DNA of 64,000 nt from Pseudomonas sp. DTU12.3 (GCF_004124275.1 NZ_CP027218.1:5916501-5980500); one strand, 5' to 3'. Positions 19,231 to 27,655 are shown, counted from the first letter of the stretch. The notes: generated by a model from the sequence alone, not told the origin. Made by a program: numbers and translations.

Positions 19231-20451
19231 TTAAGCCGCATCGCGCTTGGCTTCGTTGCGGTAAGCCGCGACCGCCGCAATCAAAGCCTGCAGGATCTCC
19301 GCGCTCTCGCCAATCACTGAGAGGTCGGCACGCTTGATCATGTCGCAACCCGGATCGAGATTGATCGCCACGACCTTGTCGCAGGCGCCGATGCCCTGCA
19401 GGTGCTGGATCGCCCCGGAGATGCCCACCGCCACGTAGACCCGCGCGGTAACCCAGGTGCCGGACGCGCCGACCTGGCGATCACGGGCCATGAAGCCATC
19501 GTCCACCGCCACCCGCGACGCGCCTTCGGTGGCGCCGAGTGCGGCGGCAGTTTCGTGGAACAGTGCCCAATCCTTGACCCCGTTACCGCCGGAGAAAATG
19601 AACTCCGCTTCGGCCATCGGAATCGCTGCCGGATCGACCGCCACCGCACCGAGATCTTCGATCCGCGACAGGCTGCGCGGGACGCTTGTGGATAACTCCA
19701 CCGACAACGCTTCGTGACGGGTTTCGCTGACCGGCTCGGCGCATTCGGCGGCAGCCAGAATCAACCGTGCAACCGGACGGGCGAGGTCTTGCAGCCCAGC
19801 ACCGGCGCGGCCGATGCATTCCTGATCCTTGACCTGCCAGACCCGTGTCGCCGGGCGTTCACCCAGTGCAGCGGCAAAGCGCCGACCGAGTTCGCCGCCA
19901 CCGCTGCGACTGTCCGGCAGCAGCCAATGACGCGGGTTGAACTGGTTATCCACAGCGCGCATACCTTGCACGCGTTGCTCCGGTGCATAACCGCTGAACT
20001 CTTCTCCTTCCAGCACCAGCAAACGATCCACGCCGGCGGTGGCGAAAGCGCTCTCTTTGTGCTCGCCAAAGACCACCGCCAACACCGCGCCATCCTTGCC
20101 GGCAAGTTGATGGGCGAGGCCGAGCAAGTCGCGGTCGTGGCTGCTCAAGCGGCCACCGACCATGTCCGGCACCACGCTGATGTAAAACGCCGGCGCGGGC
20201 ACCTGATGCAGCGGCAATTGCACTTCCACAGCCGCAGAACGTTTAACCGCCCCACCCTGCTGCGCGCCGCTGCGGTCGATCCGCTTGATGCCGTTAGGGC
20301 CGATAAAACCGATGCCGTGCAGATTCTTGCGAACGATGCCGTTCGGCCCCATCCAGCTGTGTTGCGCCGGCTGCATGGCGGCGTGCAGCGGATGCAGACG
20401 GTTACGCGCAATCCATTTGGCGCGTGGGTCGCGGCGGATAATGTCGCTCAT
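19231..20451 (-). CDS. etfA: Electron transfer flavoprotein alpha subunit (dimethylglycine pathway)
   Basis: 406 aa. The C-terminal FAD domain is clear: RQVGASGTWVTARVYVAVGISGAIQHLQGI (about 315-345) and VVAINLDPGCDMIKRADL (about 353-370). The N-terminus is longer than in housekeeping EtfA (usually about 310 residues), with an extra basic segment (RRDPRAKWIARNRLHP) and a Gly-rich GPNGIVRKNLHGIGFIGPNG part. It starts on the last base of the dgcB stop codon region (TGATG at 20449-20453), so translation is probably coupled. It carries electrons from DgcA/DgcB to the quinone pool. Confidence 0.9.
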   Translation of the reverse strand: MSDIIRRDPRAKWIARNRLHPLHAAMQPAQHSWMGPNGIVRKNLHGIGFIGPNGIKRIDRSGAQQGGAVKRSAAVEVQLPLHQVPAPAFYISVVPDMVGGRLSSHDRDLLGLAHQLAGKDGAVLAVVFGEHKESAFATAGVDRLLVLEGEEFSGYAPEQRVQGMRAVDNQFNPRHWLLPDSRSGGGELGRRFAAALGERPATRVWQVKDQECIGRAGAGLQDLARPVARLILAAAECAEPVSETRHEALSVELSTSVPRSLSRIEDLGAVAVDPAAIPMAEAEFIFSGGNGVKDWALFHETAAALGATEGASRVAVDDGFMARDRQVGASGTWVTARVYVAVGISGAIQHLQGIGACDKVVAINLDPGCDMIKRADLSVIGESAEILQALIAAVAAYRNEAKRDAA

Positions 20452-22400
20452 CAGTGGGCCTCCGCAGGTTCACGTTTGGCCGGGGTCGCAGGCTTGCTTG
20501 GCGCGGCGTCTTCGAGCAGCGCGTCGGCGACCAGTTCGGCGATGTCCTTGATCAGCGGACGCGGCTCGACCACGCCTTCGAGCATCGCCGTGCACTGTGG
20601 ACAACCCACGGCCACCAGCTCAGCACCGGTTTCGCGGATGTCTTCCATGCGCATGTCAGGAATCCGCTGTTTGCCCGGAATATCAGTGATCGGCGCCCCG
20701 CCACCGCCGCCGCAGCAGCGCGAGCGGAAGCCGGAACGCTGCATCTCTTTAACCTCGATGCCGAGGGCACGCAGCACTTCACGCGGCGCTTCGTATTCGC
20801 CGTTATAGCGACCGAGGTAGCACGGGTCGTGATAGGTCACGCTGTTGCCTTTGTGCTGGCCAAGATTGAGCGCGCCGGCCTGGATGATTTCGGCCATGTA
20901 GGTGCTGTGGTGCTGCACCAGGTAGTGGCCATCGAACGCGCCGTACTCGTTTTTCAGCACATGGAAGCTGTGCGGATCGCAGGTGACGATTCGGTTGAAG
21001 CTGTACTTGGCCAGGGTCTGGATGTTGCGTTTGGCGAGCAACTGGAAGGTCGCTTCATCGCCAAGACGCCGCGCGACGTCACCGCTGTCACGCTCTTCGA
21101 GACCGAGCACGGCGAAGTCGATTTTTGCCGCCTTCAGCACTTTGACGAACGCGCGCAGGGTGCGCTGGTTGCGCATGTCGAACGCACCGTCGCCGACCCA
21201 GAACAGCACGTCGGTGGATTTCTTCTCGCTGAGCAGAGTGAGGTTCAAGTCCGCCGCCCAGTTCATCCGTCCGCCCGGTGCGAAACCGCCAGGGTTATCG
21301 GTGGCAATGAGGTTTTCGAGGACTTCGGCGCCCTTGTTCGGGGTTGCGCCTTTTTCCAGGGTCAGGTGCCGGCGCATGTCGACGATGGCATCGACGTGCT
21401 CGATCATCATCGGGCATTCCTCAACGCAGGCGCGGCAGGTGGTGCACGACCACAGGGTTTCGGCGTCGACCAGACCATTGACGATTGGTTGATGCGGATT
21501 GCCTGAGTGTTCGCCGATGGGTTTGCCAGGATAAGGACTGCCGGCGAACTTCGCATCGGTGCCGCCAGCGAGGCCGACGACCATGTCCTGAATCAGCTTT
21601 TTCGGGTTCAGCGGCTGGCCGGCGGCGAACGCCGGGCACGCGGCTTCACACTTGCCGCACTGCACACAGGCGTCGAAACCGAGCAACTGGTTCCAGGTGA
21701 AATCCTTGGGTTTCTCAACACCCAGCGGAGCACTCGGATCGTTCAAATCCAAAGGCTTCAAACCGGTGGAACGACCGCCGCCAAAACGCTCGGCGCGACG
21801 GTGCCAGGCCAAATGCAGCGCACCGGCGAAGGCGTGCTTCATCGGTCCGCCCCAGGTCATGCCGAAGAACAGTTCCGACACGCCCCACAACACACCGATT
21901 CCCAGAATCACTGCGAGCACCCAGCCGCCAAAGTTCTCCGGGAGGATTCCGGCCACGGGCAATGTCAGCAGAAAGAACGACGCCGAGAACGCCAGCAGGC
22001 TTTTCGGCAGGCGCATCCACGGGCCTTTCGATAACCGCGCTGGCGGGTTGAGTCGACGCAGATAAACGAAGATCGCGCCGACGAACATCACCGCTGTCAT
22101 CAGCAGCAAGGCGTAACCGAGAATGCGGTTATGCAGGCCGAAACCGTGCACCAGCAGCGCCAGCACGATCGACGCCACCGCACCGCCGGCCGTGGCCACG
22201 TGGGTGTTGGCGATGTATTTGTCCCGCGCCACCACGTGGTGCAAGTCGACCATATAGCGCTTGGGCATGGCTAGCAGGCCGCCGATCAGATCGACCTTCG
22301 AGGCCCGGCCCCGACGCCACATGGCCACCCGCCGCAACGCGCCGAGGACACCAAGGCCGATAGCTGCGAACAACAGGATTGGAAGAAGGGTGTTCAACAT
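20451..22400 (-). CDS. dgcB: Dimethylglycine catabolism iron-sulfur membrane protein
   Basis: 649 aa. The N-terminus has several membrane segments (NarI-like, residues 5-220). Two 4Fe-4S motifs follow: CVQCGKCEAACP (about 249-260) and CTTCRACVEECP (about 320-331). Two CCG-type segments come after, including YHDPCYLGRYN and RCCGGGGG (about 585-592). The layout resembles heterodisulfide reductase D/ETF-quinone type proteins. With DgcA it is needed to turn dimethylglycine into sarcosine in P. aeruginosa (established knowledge); a role in electron transfer at the membrane is inferred. It overlaps etfA. Confidence 0.92.
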   Translation of the reverse strand: MLNTLLPILLFAAIGLGVLGALRRVAMWRRGRASKVDLIGGLLAMPKRYMVDLHHVVARDKYIANTHVATAGGAVASIVLALLVHGFGLHNRILGYALLLMTAVMFVGAIFVYLRRLNPPARLSKGPWMRLPKSLLAFSASFFLLTLPVAGILPENFGGWVLAVILGIGVLWGVSELFFGMTWGGPMKHAFAGALHLAWHRRAERFGGGRSTGLKPLDLNDPSAPLGVEKPKDFTWNQLLGFDACVQCGKCEAACPAFAAGQPLNPKKLIQDMVVGLAGGTDAKFAGSPYPGKPIGEHSGNPHQPIVNGLVDAETLWSCTTCRACVEECPMMIEHVDAIVDMRRHLTLEKGATPNKGAEVLENLIATDNPGGFAPGGRMNWAADLNLTLLSEKKSTDVLFWVGDGAFDMRNQRTLRAFVKVLKAAKIDFAVLGLEERDSGDVARRLGDEATFQLLAKRNIQTLAKYSFNRIVTCDPHSFHVLKNEYGAFDGHYLVQHHSTYMAEIIQAGALNLGQHKGNSVTYHDPCYLGRYNGEYEAPREVLRALGIEVKEMQRSGFRSRCCGGGGGAPITDIPGKQRIPDMRMEDIRETGAELVAVGCPQCTAMLEGVVEPRPLIKDIAELVADALLEDAAPSKPATPAKREPAEAH

Positions 22401-22446
22401 GGTGAAGCTCCCACCAGTACAACCTGGAGAAACACGATCTGCATTA

Positions 22447-22537
22447 CTGTGGGAGCGGGCTTGCTCGCGAAAGCGCTGGATCAGTCAGCTCATCTATGAC
22501 TGACGGATTGCATTCGCGAGCAAGCCCGCTCCCACAG
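22447..22537. repeat. Family B inverted repeat
   Basis: Arms CTGTGGGAGCGGGCTTGCTC and inverse around a GATCAGTCAG...CTGACTG-like inner pairing. It lies within the dgc operon between dgcA and dgcB. Confidence 0.9.
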
Positions 22538-22554
22538 GGGTCATGTGCAAGCCC

Positions 22555-24615
22555 TTAGAAATCCTTGCAGAGCCGCAGGGCGTCGTAGATCGCGGCGTGC
22601 GTGTTGCGCTGCGCCACGCAGTCGCCGATGCGGAAGAGCAAGTAGCCGTCGCCCGCCTCGCTCAGCGAAGGTTGCGGCTGGATCGCGAACAACGCTTCGA
22701 CGTCGATCTGGCCCTTGTTGCGCGAACCCTCTTTGAGTGCGTAGTAGATTTCCTCATCCGGACGCACGCCGTTTTCCACCACCACCTGATCGACCACCCG
22801 CTCCTCTTTGGCGCCGGTGTATTCGTTCTCCAGCACCGCGACCAGTTTGTCGCCTTCGCGGTAGACTTTCTCGAGCATCATGTCGCCGGTCATGATCACT
22901 TCTTTCGGGTACATGCTGCGGTAGTAGGTCGGGAACGACGTACCGCCGATGGCCACGCCCGGTTTGATGTCGTCGGTGACGATCTCGACCTGGCTGCCCT
23001 TGTCGGCGAGGAAGTCGGCAACCGACATCCCGGTGAACTCGCAAATGGTGTCGTAGACCAGCACGTTCTTGCCCGGCGCAACCTTGCCGTCGAGCACGTC
23101 CCAACTGCTGACCACCAGCCCTTCGGCAGCGCCCCAGTGTTCGTTCTGTTCCAGATACGGATGCCCGCCGACCGCCAGCACCACCACGTCCGGACGCAAG
23201 TCCATGATGGTGTCGGCATCGGCCGCCGTGCCCAGGCGCAGATCGACTTTCAGCCGTGCCAGTTCCAGCTGGAACCAGCGGGTGATGCCGGCGATCTGGT
23301 CGCGTTGCGGCGCTTTCGACGCGGTAGTGATCTGCCCGCCGATGAATTCCTTTTTCTCGAACAAGGTCACGTCGTGGCCACGCTCGGCGGCCACGCGGGC
23401 CGCTTCCATACCGGCCGGGCCGGCACCGACGATCACCACTTTGCGTTTGACGCCGGTGGATTTCTCGATGATGTGCGGCACGCCCATGTATTCACGGGAC
23501 GTCGCGGCGTTCTGGATGCACAGCACGTCGAGGCCTTGATACTGCCGGTCGATGCAATAGTTGGCGCCGACGCACTGCTTGATCTGGTCGATCTGGCCCA
23601 TCTTGATCTTGGCGATCAGGTGCGGGTCAGCGATGTGCGCGCGGGTCATGCCGACCATGTCGACGTAACCGCCTTCAAGGATGCGCGTGGCCTGGTTCGG
23701 GTCCTTGATGTTCTGGGCGTGCAGCACCGGCACCTTGACCACTTCCTTGATCCCGGCGGCCAGATGCAGGAACGGCTCCGGTGGATAACTCATGTTCGGA
23801 ATCACGTTGGCCAGGGTGTTGTGGGTGTCACAACCCGAGCCGACCACGCCGATGAAGTCGAGCATGCCGGTGTCGTCGTAATACTTGGCGATCTGCTTCA
23901 TGTCCTCGTGGGACAAGCCGTCCGGGTGGAACTCGTCACCGCACAGACGCATGCCCACGCAGAAGTCGTCACCGACCTCGGCGCGCACGGCTTTCAACAC
24001 TTCCAGGCCGAACTTCATCCGGCCTTCGAAGGTGCCGCCCCATTCGTCGGTACGCTTGTTGACGCGCGGACTCCAGAACTGGTCGATCATGTGCTGGTGC
24101 ACCGCCGACAGTTCAACGCCGTCGAGACCACCGGCCTTGGCCCGGCGCGCCGCCTGGGCGTAGTTGCCGATCACCCGCCAGATTTCTTCCGGCTCGATGG
24201 TTTTGCAGGTGGCGCGGTGCACCGGCTCACGCACGCCGGACGGCGACATCAGGGTCGGCCAGTTGAAGCCGTCCCAGCGCGAGCGTCGGCCCATGTGGGT
24301 AATCTGAATCATGATCTTGGCGCCATGCTTGTGCATGGCATCGGCCAGATTCTGGAAATGCGGAATGATCCGGTCGGTGGACAAGTTCACCGAGCTCCAC
24401 CATTCCTGCGGGCTGTCGACGGCCACCACGGAGGAACCACCACAGATCGCAAGGCCGATGCCGCCCTTGGCTTTCTCTTCGTAATACTTGACGTAGCGGT
24501 CGGTGGTCATGCCACCGTCAGTCGCGTAGACCTCGGCGTGCGCGGTGCTGAGCACGCGGTTGCGGATGGTCAGTTTGCCGATCTGGATCGGCTGGAACAT
24601 TGCTTCGAAAGCCAT
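22555..24615 (-). CDS. dgcA: Dimethylglycine demethylase flavoprotein subunit
   Basis: 686 aa. An old-yellow-enzyme TIM barrel fills residues 1 to about 340 (FQPIQIGKLTIRNRV at the start). A cluster-binding segment follows, then an FAD/NAD domain (VVIVGAGPAGMEAARVAAERG, about 391-411). This is the trimethylamine dehydrogenase/dienoyl-CoA reductase layout. The usual cluster pattern is C-x2-C-x2-C-x11/12-C; here the second Cys is replaced: CVGANYC (about residues 345-351), with a later Cys in VLCIQNA. It converts dimethylglycine to sarcosine together with DgcB. It follows the DUF5943 gene by 15 bases. Confidence 0.93.
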   Translation of the reverse strand: MAFEAMFQPIQIGKLTIRNRVLSTAHAEVYATDGGMTTDRYVKYYEEKAKGGIGLAICGGSSVVAVDSPQEWWSSVNLSTDRIIPHFQNLADAMHKHGAKIMIQITHMGRRSRWDGFNWPTLMSPSGVREPVHRATCKTIEPEEIWRVIGNYAQAARRAKAGGLDGVELSAVHQHMIDQFWSPRVNKRTDEWGGTFEGRMKFGLEVLKAVRAEVGDDFCVGMRLCGDEFHPDGLSHEDMKQIAKYYDDTGMLDFIGVVGSGCDTHNTLANVIPNMSYPPEPFLHLAAGIKEVVKVPVLHAQNIKDPNQATRILEGGYVDMVGMTRAHIADPHLIAKIKMGQIDQIKQCVGANYCIDRQYQGLDVLCIQNAATSREYMGVPHIIEKSTGVKRKVVIVGAGPAGMEAARVAAERGHDVTLFEKKEFIGGQITTASKAPQRDQIAGITRWFQLELARLKVDLRLGTAADADTIMDLRPDVVVLAVGGHPYLEQNEHWGAAEGLVVSSWDVLDGKVAPGKNVLVYDTICEFTGMSVADFLADKGSQVEIVTDDIKPGVAIGGTSFPTYYRSMYPKEVIMTGDMMLEKVYREGDKLVAVLENEYTGAKEERVVDQVVVENGVRPDEEIYYALKEGSRNKGQIDVEALFAIQPQPSLSEAGDGYLLFRIGDCVAQRNTHAAIYDALRLCKDF

Positions 24616-24630
24616 GGCGGGTTCCTCGAC

Positions 24631-25161
24631 TTACAACGGCTTGACGGTGAACAAGCCGTCTTCGTGGCCTTCTTCGGAGCCACCGTAAACTTGCTCGGCA
24701 ACCGTGCGAATCTTGCTGCCGCGCGCCTCAAGAATCTGATCCATGGCCCCGGCAAACCAACCGGTGAACATGTAGTCGACCTTGCGCCCGACCTTGCCGT
24801 ACACATAGACGAATGCCGAGTGTTCGAGCTTGACGCTGGCGGTGCCTTTGTCGAGGTCGATGTCCTGGATCTTGAACAGGCCCCAGCCGCGCTGCGACAG
24901 GCGCTTCATGTAGTGTTCGAACACCGCGACCCCTTCCAGACCGTGGCATTCAGCTTCTTTTTCACACCAGTGCCAGGCGGATTTGTAGCCGGCCTTGTAG
25001 AGGATCTCGGCATAGGCGTCAGCGCCCAAAACCTCTTCGATGCCCATGTGGTTGTTGACGAAAAAATGCCGTGGCACGTAGAGCATTGGCAGGGCGTCGG
25101 AGGTCCAGACACCGGTCTCGCTGTCGACTTCGATTGGCAATTGCGGGGCGATCTTGGCCAT
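24631..25161 (-). CDS. DUF5943 protein of the dimethylglycine operon
   Basis: 176 aa, no signal peptide or membrane segment. The central part, RGWGLFKIQDIDLDKGTASV through VDYMFTGWFAGAMDQIL, looks like the V4R/XylR-N ligand-binding fold (a glycine-tryptophan start, a beta hairpin, then an F-T-G-W-x-A-G helix). That likeness is my inference. Two Cys-containing segments occur near the middle (WHWCEKEAECHG). It lies between a membrane-dipeptidase gene and dgcA, in the same order as in other Pseudomonas. Function unknown; a small-molecule sensor or assembly factor for DgcA is possible. Confidence 0.8.
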   Translation of the reverse strand: MAKIAPQLPIEVDSETGVWTSDALPMLYVPRHFFVNNHMGIEEVLGADAYAEILYKAGYKSAWHWCEKEAECHGLEGVAVFEHYMKRLSQRGWGLFKIQDIDLDKGTASVKLEHSAFVYVYGKVGRKVDYMFTGWFAGAMDQILEARGSKIRTVAEQVYGGSEEGHEDGLFTVKPL

Positions 25162-25204
25162 GGAAACTTAACTCCAGAAAATTTTAGATTCAGTGTCGGC
25201 CGCG

Positions 25205-25243
25205 GCCCTCACCCCAGCCCTCTCCCAGAGGGAGAGGGAGCAG
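25205..25243. repeat. Family C single copy
   Basis: GGCCCTCACCCCAGCCCTCTCCCAGAGGGAGAGGG: a short hairpin (CCCTCTCCC/GGGAGAGGG) inside the dgc operon, between the dipeptidase and DUF5943 genes. Confidence 0.75.
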
Positions 25244-25267
25244 ATCGGCGGCGGTCTTGAGAAAGCG

Positions 25268-26245
25268 TTACTCGCCCCAGACGTCTTTCAGGACGTTGAC
25301 CCAGTTTTCGCCCATGATCTTGCGCACCACGCGCTCGGGATGGCCGCGTTTGAGGAGGGTTTCGGTCAGGTTCGGGAACTCGCCGACGGTGCGGATGCCC
25401 AGCGGATTGATGATCTTGCCGAAGCTGGTCAGACGGCGGGCGTAGCCCTTGTCGTGGGTCAGGTATTCGAAGAAGTCCTGACCGTGCCCCTGGGTGAAGT
25501 CGGTGCCGATACCGATGGCGTCTTCGCCGACGATGTTCATGGTGTATTCGATCGCTTCGGCGTAGTCGTCGATGGTCGAATCGATGCCCTTGGCGAGGAA
25601 CGGCGCGAACATGGTCACGCCGACAAAACCGCCGTGGTCGGCAATGAACTTCAGCTCTTCATCGGACTTGTTGCGCGGGTGCTCTTTGAGACCCGACGGC
25701 AGGCAGTGGGAATAGCAGACCGGTTTTTTCGATTCGAGGATGACTTCTTCGGAAGTCTTCGAACCGACGTGAGACAGGTCACACATGACGCCAACGCGGT
25801 TCATCTCGGCAACAATTTCGCGACCGAAACCCGACAGGCCGCCATCGCGCTCGTAGCAACCGGTGCCGACCAGGTTCTGGGTGTTGTAGCACATCTGCAC
25901 GATGCCGACGCCGAGCTGCTTGAACACCTCGACATAGCCGATCTGGTCTTCAAACGCGTGGGCATTCTGGAAGCCAAAGAGGATGCCGGTTTTGCCCTGC
26001 TCCTTGGCGCGACGGATGTCGGCAGTGGTGCGCACCGGCATCACCAGGTCGCTGTTGTCGCGGATCAGCTTCTGGCTGGCAGCAATATTGTTCACGGTCG
26101 CCTGAAAGCCTTCCCACACCGACACAGTGCAGTTGGCTGCCGTCAGACCGCCCTTGCGCATGTCTTCGAACAGCTCGCGGTTCCATTTGGCAATGATCAG
26201 ACCGTCGATAACGATACTGTCGGCGTGTAATTCGGCTGGGCTCAT
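25268..26245 (-). CDS. Membrane dipeptidase (peptidase family M19)
   Basis: 325 aa renal-dipeptidase-like metallopeptidase. Metal and active-site features visible: DGLIIAKWNRE near the N-terminus (where classical members have D-x-H-x-D), FGFQNAHAFEDQ (the metal-bridging E position is replaced by Q/N-rich sequence), CDLSHVGSKTSEEVI (about 180-194), YSHCLPSGLKEHPRNKSDEEL (about 203-223) and GIGTDFTQGHG. ATG 26245 (MSPAELHADSIV) has an AAGGGGA ribosome site; a longer reading to 26377 adds 44 unlikely residues. It is the first gene of the dgc operon. The first metal-ligand motif is atypical (DG-x2-IAKW), so the true substrate may not be a dipeptide. Confidence 0.85.
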   Translation of the reverse strand: MSPAELHADSIVIDGLIIAKWNRELFEDMRKGGLTAANCTVSVWEGFQATVNNIAASQKLIRDNSDLVMPVRTTADIRRAKEQGKTGILFGFQNAHAFEDQIGYVEVFKQLGVGIVQMCYNTQNLVGTGCYERDGGLSGFGREIVAEMNRVGVMCDLSHVGSKTSEEVILESKKPVCYSHCLPSGLKEHPRNKSDEELKFIADHGGFVGVTMFAPFLAKGIDSTIDDYAEAIEYTMNIVGEDAIGIGTDFTQGHGQDFFEYLTHDKGYARRLTSFGKIINPLGIRTVGEFPNLTETLLKRGHPERVVRKIMGENWVNVLKDVWGE

Positions 26246-26330
26246 CAGGCGTCCCCTTATTGGCGATTCATGCGCCGAATCGTCTGCCGGCGCTTTGGGG
26301 CCAGCATATGCCTCGGTGCCGGGGCGACCG

Positions 26331-26376
26331 GGTGCAAAAACGACAGGGGAATTGCCGAAAGCGTCAATCCGCGACA
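26331..26376 (-). promoter_or_regulatory. Candidate activator site upstream of dipeptidase-dgc operon
   Basis: GGTGCAAAAACGACA (26331-26345) is close to 3922-3936 before glyA. ATCCGCGACA (26367-26376) is identical to 8447-8456 between gbcA and gbcB. CGACA at 26341 and CGTCA at 26362 are 21 bases apart. The position, 86-131 bases upstream of the start codon, suits an activator. GbdR is the likely protein (inference). Confidence 0.4.
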
Positions 26377-26479
26377 AAGGGTCGCCAGACGCCCCGATCA
26401 GCTACCTGTTCAAGCCCGCGCGCTTGAGCCAGAATCTCCGGCATCTTGGAAACACCACTGGATTAGAGCGGCGACAACA

Positions 26480-26881
26480 ATGAAATCGATCTTCCTGGCT
26501 TTGGCACTGCTTGCGACCGGCGTACACGCCGCCGAAGAATCCGACAACAACCCGTGCGACGCCGTCGAAAACGACGTCCAGACCCTGGAATGCTCGACCT
26601 ACAGCCGCAGCACCGCCGAAGACCTGCTCAAGGACAACTACGCCAGCCTGACCGAACGCATGCAGACCGCGTACGGCAAAAACGCGACGCAACTGGCGGA
26701 CATCACCGCCAAGATGAAAACGGCGCAGCAGCAATGGCTGAAGACGCGGGATGCGGATTGCGCGGTGGAAGCGTTCCCGGCGACGGCAGGGAGCAAGGCA
26801 TTCACGATTGCCCAGAATGACTGCATCGCGAGGATGAGTGATGAGCGGTCGGAGTTTTTGGAGTCGATTGGGCAGGAATAG
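26480..26881 (+). CDS. LprI-like (DUF1311) secreted protein
   Basis: 133 aa with a clear signal peptide (MKSIFLALALLATGVHAAE; cleavage after HAA likely). The mature part has four Cys (PCDAV, LECST, DCAVE, DCIAR), and the LTERMQTAYG...QWLKTRDADC pattern is that of the DUF1311/LprI family. LprI of Mycobacterium inhibits lysozyme; most proteobacterial members are untested. The ATG at 26480 is chosen because it begins the signal peptide; the reading frame is open further upstream to 26270, which looks non-coding. It is divergent from the dgc operon. Confidence 0.85.
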   Translation: MKSIFLALALLATGVHAAEESDNNPCDAVENDVQTLECSTYSRSTAEDLLKDNYASLTERMQTAYGKNATQLADITAKMKTAQQQWLKTRDADCAVEAFPATAGSKAFTIAQNDCIARMSDERSEFLESIGQE

Positions 26882-26973
26882 TCCTCAAAATTTGAAGGAA
26901 AATTGGCACTGCTTTCTGCAATTGCCTCGTGAATCTCTTCTTCTTACGGCACATGCCGACTTCGCCTACACCT

Positions 26974-27012
26974 ATTGCGTGAAAGCCCCGATCTACGGGC
27001 GCTTCACGCAAT
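26974..27012. other. Hairpin upstream of the toxin-antitoxin pair
   Basis: ATTGCGTGAA (26974-26983) pairs with TTCACGCAAT (27003-27012), continued inward by GCCCCG/CGGGCG-type pairing around ATCTA. There is no T-run, so it is not a clear terminator. It lies between the LprI-like gene and the toxin gene. Confidence 0.5.
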
Positions 27013-27056
27013 ATCCTGACAACTGTTCTTGATTGGCCACCTTAAAAATATAAGCA

Positions 27057-27072
27057 AAGATTCGCGAATCTT
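27057..27072. promoter_or_regulatory. 16-bp perfect palindrome, candidate TA operator
   Basis: AAGATTCGCGAATCTT reads identically on both strands. It is 22 bases upstream of the toxin ATG and next to a possible -10 element (TATATT at 27084-27089). Toxin-antitoxin pairs of this type are usually repressed by the antitoxin HTH protein at such palindromes. Confidence 0.6.
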
Positions 27073-27093
27073 ATAAAAGACTTATATTCTTCC

Positions 27094-27348
27094 ATGAACA
27101 GCATCCACTGGACACGAAAGGCCGTTAAGCAACTCTTGAAATTGCACTCTGTGCATCAGGTACAGGTTCGAGATGCCGTTACGGCGCTTGCCGACATGCC
27201 TGATGTGGGCAATGTCAAAGCACTGATTGGCCATGACTACTCCTACCGCCTGCGTGTCGGTAATTATCGAGTCATGTACGACTGGGATGGCGCAATCAAA
27301 GTGGTCAGTATTCAAGAGGTCAAGAAACGCGATGAACGCACCTACTGA
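27094..27348 (+). CDS. RelE/HigB-type toxin
   Basis: 84 aa. The RelE/ParE fold is recognisable: MNSIHWTRKAVKQLLKLH at the start, then KALIGHDYSYRLRVGNYRVMYDWDGAIKVVSIQEVKKRDERTY. The R-L-R-V-G-x-Y-R-V-x-Y and final K-K-R-x-x-x-Y pattern is typical of mRNA interferases of this superfamily. It precedes and overlaps the antitoxin gene by 17 bases (toxin-first order as in higBA). mRNA cleavage is expected from the family, not shown here. Confidence 0.88.
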   Translation: MNSIHWTRKAVKQLLKLHSVHQVQVRDAVTALADMPDVGNVKALIGHDYSYRLRVGNYRVMYDWDGAIKVVSIQEVKKRDERTY

Positions 27349-27655
27349 CATCCAAATCATCAACGACGCCGAGGGCAACCCCGCCTTCGTCGTCATTCCC
27401 TACGCGCAGTACGTTGCGCAAAAAATGCAGCCCGACCTGATTCCCCATGAGGTCGTCAGCCGGATGGTCGATGGGGCAACACCGATCCGTGCCTGGCGCG
27501 AACACCTCAACCTGACTCAGGAAGAAGTCGCTAAACGCATGGGTATTTCGCAACCGGCGTTTGCCCAGCAGGAAACAGTCGCCAAGCCACGCAAGGCCAC
27601 TCGCGAGAAAATTGCGTCGGCGTTCGGCATCACCGCCAATCAGCTTGAGCTGTAA
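27332..27655 (+). CDS. XRE-family antitoxin
   Basis: 107 aa. The C-terminal half is a Cro/cI-type helix-turn-helix: IRAWREHLNLTQEEVAKRMGISQPAFAQQE (about residues 52-81), then KPRKATREKIASAFGITANQLEL. The N-terminal half (IQIINDAEGNPAFVVIPYAQYVAQ) is of the kind that wraps the toxin. ATG 27332 lies inside the last codons of the toxin gene, so translation is coupled. It likely represses the pair at the palindrome 27057-27072. Confidence 0.9.
   Translation: MNAPTDIQIINDAEGNPAFVVIPYAQYVAQKMQPDLIPHEVVSRMVDGATPIRAWREHLNLTQEEVAKRMGISQPAFAQQETVAKPRKATREKIASAFGITANQLEL

Noticed and set aside
22543..25260. Open plus-strand frame of about 900 codons opposite dgcA
   Set aside because: It lies antisense to dgcA and the DUF5943 gene, has no recognisable domain and is rich in His/Val/Asp/Gly as expected for the reverse of a GC-rich gene.
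26974..27012. Terminator after the LprI-like gene
   Set aside because: The hairpin has no T-run on either strand; listed only as a hairpin.
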